Below the pieces are notes generated by a model that saw nothing but the letters and a program-made list of their open reading frames with translations, had not been told where the DNA came from and did no database searches. Source: Hydrangea macrophylla (taxonomy: Eukaryota; Streptophyta; Magnoliopsida; Cornales; Hydrangeaceae). Taken from it: a stretch of 64,000 nt of DNA. Below, in pieces: positions 55,747-64,000 of the stretch (the first letter of the stretch is position 1; each line of letters begins with the position of its first letter). The position numbers were made by a program, and so were the translations under genes. The stretch is from contig CM066994.1 of NCBI GenBank assembly GCA_033977485.1, forward strand, positions 29,586,637-29,650,636, read 5' to 3'.

Positions 55747-57411
55747 TGTGACGCCCCGCAAAAATAAGCGTATTTCCATTGAAAAATTAAATAAATCACA
55801 CTTGATTCTTTAAAATAAAAATACAAAATTTCTTTAAAACTCCCAGCAGGTCCATATTCTCCACGGATCTCCTATATCATCCTTAACCTTATCTCCCTTC
55901 TAAGCTTCGGTTACCGGCACTGCCTGCATCTAAAAACCATACCGGGAAGTATACAATATGACATGAATAATAAAGGCTCAAAAGGATAATGACAATCAAA
56001 TACATAGAATGACATCAAATCAATTGACCAGTCTCACAACCCAACTGCTCATACTACCCAAACGCTCATACCAATAGCATCATACCAGGTTCCTCTTGAT
56101 CACATAGCAAGAGACACCTCACCTCACCTCACCCGTCTCCAGTACGTCGGTCCCTGAGGCCTGTTGGACTGTTGGTAGGTGCTCCTTGCTCATGACCCTT
56201 TAGTCCCATAGCACTTAGCAATAAACACATACTCATTGATTCCAAATGAAAACACAACATAACTGCAAAAAGAGTACAAGTAGAGATAACAAAGAAATAC
56301 TCCGGAGAATTTAGAAAGCATATTGTACACAACCCGGTACCTATAAATGATGTTGAGCAACTCCCAAACACTTCTCTTCTTCTTCTTCTTCTTCTTCTAT
56401 CTCGAGGTGTATGTATATCTATAATTGTGTATATATATATATAAATCTCTCTCTATGTGACTCTCTCAAGCTCTCTATGCTAGAAGTGTAGAATGTGTGT
56501 GTTTGAGAGAGTATTTGAGTGTATAAATAGCCAAGCTTCCACTTGAAGACAATGGCCTAACAATCCACTTATTAACCACTAACTTCTAATTAATTGGTAG
56601 TTTATAAGGAATATGCAAGATGATGTAAACATACACTAATGCACCTATAACTCCACTAATATTAGTGTATAAATAACCAAGCATAATGACCTAACAATCT
56701 AATTATTAACCACTAACTTCTAATTAATTGGTAGTTTATAAGGAATATGCAAGATGATGTAAACATACACTAATGCACCTATAACTCCACTAATATTATA
56801 AATAACCAAACATAATGGCCTAACAATCTAATTATTAACCACCAACTTCTAATTAATTGGTAGTTTATAAGGAATATGCAAGATGATATAAACATACACT
56901 AATGCACATATAACTCCACTAATATTAGTGTATAAATAACCAAACATAATGGCCTAACAATCCACTAATTATTAAAAGAGAAAATATTAGATTTAATTTC
57001 TGATACACTAAAACTGCTACTGTAATCCTCGTTTTCTGCCCAAACGGTGCAGAATCTGAGAAAATTGCATTAGACGAAAAGTGTGCAGAATCGAGTTTTG
57101 CTTGGGACAACGCGGGCAGAATCTTAAATTTCCTTCGTTTTCTTAACAAAAATCTGAAAACAAAATTCTGCTACTGTTAAAATTAAAAGAGAAAATATTA
57201 GATTTAATTTTAAATATGACTCGAAAAATCTTAACTTCCAACACGAATACCAAATCATTTAATCTCACGCAACTTTTCCCAAAAAATATATTTTTAGTTC
57301 ATGACTTATAAAATTGAAAAAATGACCAAAATACCCCTGTGACCAATTTTCGCTAAAATCGCACACGAAGTCTAAATCATCAATTTAAACCTGAAAACAC
57401 GGGTTACTACA
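55747..57411 (-). mobile_element. Solo LTR D, 1665 bp, minus orientation
   Basis: Starts TGTGACGCCCC and ends GGGTTACTACA, the reverse of the TGTARYAMCC...GGGGCGTGACA ends of LTRs A-C. It is flanked by TGTAT at 55,742-55,746 and 57,412-57,416. TIR element 1 gives the empty site (ATATATGTATATATAC near 53,618). A (CTT)n run is at about 56,371-56,397. A tandem domain of about 131-bp units lies at 56,520-56,960. Confidence 0.88.
56520..56960. repeat. Tandem repeat of about 131 bp, just over three units
   Basis: Units restart near 56,552, 56,685, 56,816 and 56,949 with ATGRCCTAACAATC. Each contains TAATTAATTGGTAGTTTATA and TAACTCCACTAATATTA, with few differences between units. Confidence 0.88.
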
Positions 57412-57560
57412 TGTATATATGTATATATATATAGGTTAGGGGTAGAAAAGACATCTAATAATTCTATAATAGGAAAATTTGGACTAATCTCTAACAACAT
57501 TTACAATTATAGGGTTTATCATTAGGAAGTACCAAATAGTGGGTCTATTGCAACAAACGT

Positions 57561-57896
57561 TGGTAGAATGGAATTTTCCACTAAATTTTTCTATTTTTTA
57601 TGACATAGTGTCACTAATCAATTATATTTTATTGTTTGTATACGTAATATTTATTTTTATTTTAATAAGAATCATTCATCCACATTATTGCATATGAAAG
57701 GGATAGATAATGACATGGCATCCCATTTCATCCAATATTTACTCCTCTCTCTCTCTCGGCACTTTTATAGTTTTTGTTTTTCTCTCATCTTTTTTTAACA
57801 TTTCTCCACTTTTCTATCTCTCTGCTTTACTTTCTTTTATGTCTCTCTGTCTCTCTCTCTCTACTGATTATCTGAGAAGTGCTCAAAGCTTGAGCA
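57561..57896 (+). promoter_or_regulatory. Presumed NAT promoter and 5' UTR
   Basis: The last 150 bases before the ATG are a CT-rich leader typical of plant 5' UTRs. TTTTATAGTTTT near 57,764 is a possible TATA element. The transposon at 54,220-57,560 ends only about 340 bases before the start codon, so the promoter must be short or include transposon sequence. Confidence 0.4.
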
Positions 57897-57972
57897 ATGG
57901 CGGACATAACCCACCCTCCCATGGAGCAGCTCCAAGACCTTGAGTACTGCATAGACTCTAATCCTCCATGGA
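57897..57972 (+). CDS. NAT: NAT coding exon 1
   Basis: 25 codons plus one base, encoding the cytosolic tail ending YCIDSNPPW. Donor A/GTAAGT. It follows a CT-rich leader and a good plant start context. Confidence 0.92.
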
Positions 57973-60900
57973 GTAAGTTCCATCTCTCTCTCTCTCTGTC
58001 TCTCTCTGTATATATATATATATCTGTATAGTGTATATACACATGCACGTATATATACATTGTATTTATTTGTACTTTAATGTCTTGAAGCATTCAAAAA
58101 TGAGAAATGGGTTTTTATGGGTTTAGATGATAAATGTTGAGGCAGTGTGGCATTCGATTTTCATACAAACATCTATCTTTGTGTTTCTTCTCAATCCTTA
58201 GATTTTTTATTTTTATTTTTATTTTTAATTTTGGTAACGGTGATAGAAGAAAGTAAAGAAAAATAAAATATTTCCTATGGATTGATTTAAGATTTTAAAA
58301 TATTTCTCTGAACGTTTCTACTATGGGCAAATTACACAGTACACAGAACTCAGGGGAGGTATGGGAAAGAGTAATCCAAACAGGTAATACTTGGGACACA
58401 TCCATTCACACAACTTTTGGACACAACACAATAGATGTATCTATAGAGTAATGCTAGGGACTCTTTGAAATCCACATTGAATTTGACATCTTATGCTTTA
58501 AATACATGTACCTGTGCTGTGTGAATTTTTTACACTTATAAACCTGGGTGTCAAATTCAGTGTGAATTTCAAAGTGTGCCTAGCATTACTCGTGTCTATA
58601 TCTCTCGTGTGTCACTGTGGGTCCAGTGACTTCACAGGAGAGAGATACACACATCTATTCGGTAGTGTCTAAAAAGTTGTGTGAATGAGTGTGTCCCAAA
58701 AGTTGTGTGAATGTGTGAATTTACTCAATCCAAATTTGTATCATTATGTGGTTCCAACATATGTATGGAGTGGTATCCACCGAAATTTTGTGGAATAAGA
58801 AAAATACATGTAATGTTATGTGTTTTACACTAGGTAGCACCGGTGCTAGTGCCGGCATTCAGATGCCGGGATGCGGGTGCGAGGATTCGCCAAAATTTTA
58901 AAAAGTAAGGGTGCGGGTGTGGCGGTAGCGGGAGTAATTGGATAAAATATAAAAAAATATGTTTTTATATAATAGCATATATACAAATTATTTTATAACT
59001 ATTAGTGTATTAGTATATATCCTAGATAATTGCTACTATTTCTCTTTTAAACCCCCAAAGTTTTCAAAATTGTATGAAGAATTTGTGTTTTTTTTTTCAA
59101 AAGAACGCTTCAAAAAAACCAGCCACACTTCAAAAGAACTCAGAGAATCCGCGGCTGAGTGCGCACTAAGTGCAACTGTGGCAACCTTTTCGAAATGGCC
59201 ATGCTTCATAGGTACTACAACTTCTTTTTATGAGATGACCTCAGTGAAATACTATATGATAAATTAAAAGAAAGGGTGTCAATTTTGTAATTTGACTTTG
59301 TTGCAAATTATTTTATCTATTAAAAACCACTGGAGATATTTCTTGACTACACAGTTGTAAGTGGGCCCACTTGATTTTTATTGGGGAATGTTGAAGTGGT
59401 CCCACCATTATTGAAGTAGTGTCACATGTTTTGGGAGTTACATTTCCAATACAAAAGTTGAAAAGCATAGCATTATTCTTAGCCCCATTAGTTGTAATTT
59501 TCTCCAAATTTCAGTTTAGACACTCTATTATAAATTGCAATTATTGCACCACTTAAGGCCCTTGAGTTTTACGTAGGTTATTGAGGATAATTCGAGGCAA
59601 TCAAAGTGATGCAATTGATTTAGAGGGTACTAAAATGAAATTCTGTGAAAAACAGAGGGTACTAAAGTTTAGTTGAGCCTTTTTAAAGTGCCAAAATTGC
59701 CCTTCACATAATCTTAAACTTCTTATAAATTATCTTTGGACCATATTATTTGTTTGAATTAATCTAAAATTTTAAAATTAGACCGTGATTCAGCAGTTCT
59801 AAGCTCTACTATATTTTTTTAAAATGCCTATCCTTCAAAGAATCTTAAGCCCCACATAGTTGATATTTAAGTTATATTCGTTTGCATTTGAACTAGCATG
59901 TCGTAAATTAAACCGTGATTCTGTAGTTCTTAGATCTACCAAATTTTCATTTAAATGCACACCAATTTAACATGAAGTTTAACCATGAGAAGGGCAATTT
60001 TAGTGTATAAAGAATAATGCTAGATGTCATCTCATTTTGTTATGTTGTCTAAAGTTGTTTCGTTTGAAGGAAATGGGGCTAAGTGTAAAAAATATAAACC
60101 TCAAGGGGGGTCAGTGAGATTTTTTCAAACTAATGGGGCTAGTTAATATAATGCCAAACCTTATGAGAGGACGATCTAATTTACCTTTCTAGTAAAAGGA
60201 AACGGAAAAGGAAAAAAGAATGAGATAGAATAACTATTTACCTATTGAAAAGAGTAAGAGAAGCGACTCGAAAAATTTGAATCTATATTTTTATTTGTAT
60301 TTTATCTTATTTTGCTTCCTTATTTACTCACTGTTTTTCTTATTATTAAAACAAAGAGAAGTGTTTTACTTAGAAGTTAGAACCCATCTACGTTAGCTTA
60401 TAATATAATCACTTTTTGAAAAAAGCTACAAATTGGAGGTTTTTTTAGTTTTATTTAGTTGTCAATTTTATTTGTAGATTTCAAAAATGATGGTTTTTAA
60501 AAAGATGTGGAAAAGCTAATCCAAACTGTAGCAATTTTTCAAAAAATCACCTATAATTGATGGTTGGTCCCGAAAAAGCTATCCCAGACAAACTGGCAGT
60601 GTTGTCTTTTTATTTCCATATTAGGCCAATGAACCAAATGGAGCCTCTCCTTTAGTGAGAAATTATTGGAAAAATCAAAGGAAAAATGGAATCCTATAAG
60701 AGTTTGGGGATGAAGTTGATGCTAGAAGATTCCTAGTTTTCTTTTTCTTTTCCTAGCATTCTACAACCAAATAGGCCACTGGATTGTTCACTGGAAATCC
60801 TAGGAAAAGTGATGGGCATAATCCGTCTCTAATAATTGGTTTTTGTTGAGGTGGCAACATAGAATGAGATTCCATGTTTTCATTTTTCACCCCATATTTT

Positions 60901-63593
60901 CTTGGCATTCAAACAGACATTTTTTGTAAGTACGTCCATTAGAATGTATAATGGCGGCCATCTTTTTGGATGAGGAGTTTTCTTGGGGATTCATTATTGA
61001 AGAATGTATTTTGCTAGACATTCAAATTCTATAGTAATGATGACCCATTTGCTGCTATAGACTATGTTACATGGACTCTTCTAAATAGGAGAAGTACCCG
61101 TGTCGACACGACTCTTTGCAGATATGGGTATGACACTTGGGTAGGATCCTTTTAATGTAGTTTAGTGAAATTTTCAGCCAAGAAAGGCAAAGAACCCGTG
61201 TCGGATATGGCAACATACCCGTGTCCTCCGCACCATGGTTACTGGGATCGTGGTACCCCCATGGAACCACGATCCGGGATCTTGCGATCCAAATCGTGGT
61301 TCCTGGGGATCCAGATCCTAAATTCCACGAACCAAACGAGAAGAAGATAAATAAAATTGAACCTGTGAAGAAGATAAATAAAATCCTAACTTTTACAATT
61401 TACATTGCTTGTTGGTTTTTCTTTAAGAGCTTCTAAGATATTTGCGTTTGAGACTTAGTTTGATCTTATTTTCCTAACTTTTTGTATTTGAAATTTGATT
61501 ATGTGAAGTCATGGAATGATCAAGTACTATTATATCTATGTATAGTTATTTACATAAGTGCTAATCGAACCAAAAAGGTTCGAACCAAAGCGAACCACGA
61601 ACCAAAAAAGTGAACCAACAGAGACTACCCCCTCGTACCCCGAACCGAGCTAAGTGACGCACCACTCACCTGAACCAGTACCACGCACTGGGGTGAACCA
61701 TGTTCCAGGTAACATTGCTCCGGACACTTTGAAGAGTCTGTGTAACATAGGCTATAGATTGTCTACATACTTCAATAATGTGCTTCAAGTGATCCTTATA
61801 CTGAGAACCATTCATTCTTGAGTCGGTGATTAGTCTAAGCGTTGTCCTTGGACCTTAATGAAGCAAAACTTTGATGGAATGTCTTATGCTTTTCTGTATT
61901 TACTGTTTTGGGTATGTTTCTATTGAGCAATCCACCAGGTGATTTGATTTCTACATAGTGATTCCCCTTTTAAGTTTGACTTGAACTGAGTAAAAACTTT
62001 GGAACTAAGTGGTGAATTAGAAAGATCAAGGTTTGTATTAGTTGAAGGACACCGGGTTTCCATAATTTCTCAAGGTCTTCGAATCCATTTTGGTTAGAAC
62101 TGGACAACAAAAGGATAATTGTAATGCATTGTGAAAAGTTAAATGCATATAGAGGAATTCATTTGGGATTGGAGTACTATTATTAGCCACTCGTCTTGTC
62201 GAATGTCTATTGCAGAGTACGATTATCAGAGATTGGATGACTGATATTAGTAGCTTACAAATCTTCTATAGTTATATGAATTAAGGGTTGTTTCCTCATG
62301 TTCATTTATGTTGAAAGCTTTGTCTTGCAGCTGAAACTATCCTGTTAGCATTTCAAAACTACATACTAATGTTGGGCACAAGTGTAATGATCCCAACTAT
62401 ACTCGTACCCTTAATGGGTGGAACTGATGTAAGCCAGATTTTAGTATAGCTTTCTTTTGAAATCTCTGTATTTGTGCATCATTTCAATACGTCGTTAGTC
62501 ATTATGTCTAGATTATCAACCCATGGTCTTCACTCTTCTTTGTGACCATTTCAGAGAAAATGCTTAAGATTTAATTTTTCGTTGGTTAGGTCCCCCTAAG
62601 GCTTTGTTTGGTTTGTGGATTTAGAGAAGGAAAACTAGTTCCTTTCTGCTTCCATGCTTAAATAGCATTAAAAGTTAAAAAATTCCCAATATTTAATTGT
62701 AACTTAAGGCTTTGTTTGGTCCATGGATTTAGTGAGGTAAAGGAAAGGAAAAAAAACAAAGCGAAACAGTTTTCTTTGTTTGGCTAAAAAGGAGAATAGT
62801 GGAGAAAACAAGAGGGAAATAGTATGGTGAGAAATCAATTAAAGAGTTTGATTTTTGTGATTCACTTCTTATGTTACCAATGAATTTTGAATTTTTTTTG
62901 GGTGTTATTTGAGGATGGAGAAAAGGGAAAACACGAGGGAACTAGTTTTCCTTTACCATTCCATTTCCTTCTCTAAATCTGCAAATCAAACAGCACCTTA
63001 GCAAAAAGGGAGGGAAGTAACACAAAATTCAAAAAAAAAAAAAATTTCTCACTGCATTTTTTTTTGGCTGCCACTATTGCTAAAGCAAACTGGGACTTGG
63101 CAATAGTGGTAGCCTTTCTTTTCCTTCCTACTTTCACTATTTTCCTTATTAACCAACAATCACTGAACCCATGAACCAACTAGAGCCGAAGTGACTTCTT
63201 AGGCCTCAATCCAACATTTCTGTTTTTTTTGATAGTTCGTTCATCCTCCACCACTCATTGACTAGCTCCCTATCTAGAGTCAACAAGATTCCTGTGGTCA
63301 CTCTATATGATCAGCCTAGATTTATTTATTTATTTTCCGTGAAATTCATTACTATTATGGGCCCCTAATAATCCTCTTATCAAATTTATTGACCGTGTAG
63401 TTGCTTGCAAAATCAGGGCGACAAAGCACGGGTAATACAGACTCTGCTATTTGTAGCTGGCATTAACACACTTCTCCAAACACTTTTTGGTACCCGGTTG
63501 CCGGCTGTAGTAGGAGGTTCCTTTGCTTATATCATTCCCATACTATATATAATATTCGATTCATCACTGCAACGAATTGATGATCCTCATGAT
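57897..63593 (+). CDS. NAT: Nucleobase-ascorbate transporter (NAT), 5' part, three exons
   Basis: A membrane symporter of the NAT/NCS2 family; plant members take up purines and uracil with protons. Exons 57,897-57,972, 62,331-62,428 and 63,417-63,593 join in frame to 117 residues of an expected 520 or so. Further exons lie beyond the window. The start is ATG in AGCAATGGCG, giving MADITHPPMEQLQDLEYCID, the family's usual N-terminal tail. Exon 2 encodes the first membrane segment (LLAFQNYILMLGT). Exon 3 gives GDKARVIQTLLFVAGINTLL and FGTRLPAVVGGSFAY, both highly typical. The Gln-His pair usual in segment 1 reads Gln34-Asn35. Wording is nearest the NAT1-NAT4 (NAT3-like) clade; which paralogue is not settled. 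Intron 1 is 4.4 kb and full of MITEs. Confidence 0.93.
58369..58726. mobile_element. MITE related to 9,703-9,862, interrupted by another MITE
   Basis: GAGTAAT...TTCACACAACTTTTGGACACAA at the left is mirrored by TTGTGTGAATG...TTTACTC at the right. The TCTCTCGTGTGTCACTGTGG core matches the intact relative at 9.7 kb. It was split when the element at 58,446-58,591 inserted. Confidence 0.7.
58446..58591. mobile_element. Mutator-like MITE nested in another MITE, 9-bp duplication
   Basis: GAGTAATGCTAGG...GCCTAGCATTACTC, with arms CTTTGAAATCCACATTGAAT and its partner. Flanks GTATCTATA (58,437-58,445) and GTGTCTATA (58,592-58,600) match at 8 of 9. The intact outer element at 9.7 kb shows the single uninterrupted GTGTCTATC site. 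Confidence 0.85.
62331..62428 (+). CDS. NAT: NAT coding exon 2
   Basis: 98 nt after acceptor TTGCAG, completing Thr26 and encoding ETILLAFQNYILMLGTS and MIPTILVPLMGGTD. Donor GAT/GTAAGC, phase 0. Too short to stand out as an open frame by length. Confidence 0.92.
62429..63416 (+). other. NAT intron 2
   Basis: A GT-AG intron of 988 bp. It holds a Tourist-like MITE at 62,708-62,997 and a partial copy of the same family just before it (62,600-62,705, AAGGCTTTGTTTGGTTTGTG). Confidence 0.75.
62708..62997. mobile_element. Tourist-like MITE in NAT intron 2
   Basis: GGCTTTGTTTGGTCCATGGA at the left and TCTGCAAATCAAACAGCACC at the right are imperfect inverted repeats. Flanks are TAA and TTA. The ATTTAGTGAGGTAAAGGAAA stretch links it to the element in NPF intron 4 (3826-4120). 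Confidence 0.68.
63417..63593 (+). CDS. NAT: NAT coding exon 3
   Basis: 59 codons after acceptor ATCAG, from GDKARVIQTLLF to LQRIDDPHD. Donor GAT/GTAAGT at 63,594. Phase 0 at both ends. The frame that continues past the donor is intron. Confidence 0.94.
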
Positions 63594-64000
63594 GTAAGTC
63601 CATCCCTTTCCCTTTTATTGTTGGTGTTTCACAATTGCAAGGAAGTGACACTTAAATATTTTGTCGTCACTATTATGTCCGTTGTTAAAATCGGTCAATT
63701 CAAGCGATTGTTACATACATGCTAATATTTATTGTCAAGTATATGCTATTATTTCTGTACGAAAAAAGTATATGGGATTCAAGATTTGATACGATTAACA
63801 ATTTCATGATTTTAGAAAACTGAATCAAGATTCGATTTGATGTGATTCATGAATCATAATATTGAAAAACTGATGCACTATTTGACAGCAATGATTATGA
63901 CACTTGGTTATATCCATAGATATTGACGTTAAGAACTGAAGATAAACATGAAGTCCTTCATCAAAACCTCAATATGACTCATATGAAAAATTAATAAAGT
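63594..64000 (+). other. Start of NAT intron 3
   Basis: Opens with GTAAGT. AT-rich with repeated GATTCATGAATC-like words at 63,780-63,870. The next NAT exon is not reached. Confidence 0.75.

Larger units (their letters stand above)
54220..57560. mobile_element. TIR element 2, split by solo LTR D
   Basis: 54,220-55,746 and 57,417-57,560 are collinear with TIR element 1 on both sides of its centre. The right edge holds GGTCTATTGCAACAAA, the complement of TTGTTGCAATAGACC at the start of element 1. The cargo is an internally duplicated coding-like segment (54,477-54,760) absent from element 1. Confidence 0.55.
57973..62330 (+). other. NAT intron 1 (4.4 kb)
   Basis: A GT-AG intron holding (CT)n/(TA)n runs at 57,984-58,024, a nested MITE pair (58,369-58,726), a partial reverse MITE (59,370-59,490), and a GC-rich GCACCGGTGC...GGGTGCGGG segment at 58,838-58,935. 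Two stretches of GAACCA/GGTTC-rich repeat lie at 61,220-61,340 and 61,565-61,730. No exon-like coding is seen in it. Confidence 0.7.

Overview
The window is nuclear DNA of a flowering plant, very probably a eudicot. It holds two plant transporter genes with GT-AG introns, set in AT-rich DNA packed with LTR retrotransposons, short TIR elements (MITEs) and microsatellites. I cannot name the species. Only two host genes are supported. Nearly all other open frames are chance frames or pieces of transposons.

Left part (1-8,745). A complete NRT1/PTR-family (NPF6.4/NRT1.3-like) transporter gene lies on the minus strand in five coding exons (8743-8745, 8529-8649, 7957-8174, 4147-4688, 2134-3013). They join without a frame break into a 587-residue product. 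The first coding exon is only the ATG. It follows a compound CT/CA microsatellite in the presumed 5' leader.

Middle (8,746-57,900). From 8.7 to 22 kb there are scattered MITEs (Tourist, Stowaway, Mutator-like), a SINE-like element, Helitron-like ends and one LTR with a tRNA-Asp-type primer site. From 21,986 to about 46,396 lies a nest of retroelements. The oldest is a Tat/Ogre-like Ty3 element that keeps a gag frame but no visible pol. A Ty1/copia element (36,518-46,028) sits in its right LTR. Solo LTRs sit in the left LTR (22,854-25,330), in the copia pol gene (38,424-40,673) and in the copia 5' LTR (43,469-45,871). Each of these insertions except the outer Tat element has a matching 5-bp target duplication. 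Further right are another solo LTR (48,619-51,506) and two related TIR elements (52.2-53.8 and 54.2-57.6 kb) with different cargo. One cargo includes a histone H2B fragment. The second element is itself split by a solo LTR.

Right part (57,897-64,000). The first three coding exons of a nucleobase-ascorbate transporter (NAT) gene lie on the plus strand. The gene runs off the window.

The most unusual signal is shared by several different LTRs and element interiors. Each carries a local array of short, near-perfect palindromes or hairpins. The palindromic word differs from element to element (ATCGAT-, GTCGAC-, CGCGAGCG- or ACCGGT-centred, GATGC...GCATC, GTTTCT...AGAAAC), while the surrounding LTR sequence is recognisably related. 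The two host genes are unrelated in function. They share only intronic copies of the same MITE families.
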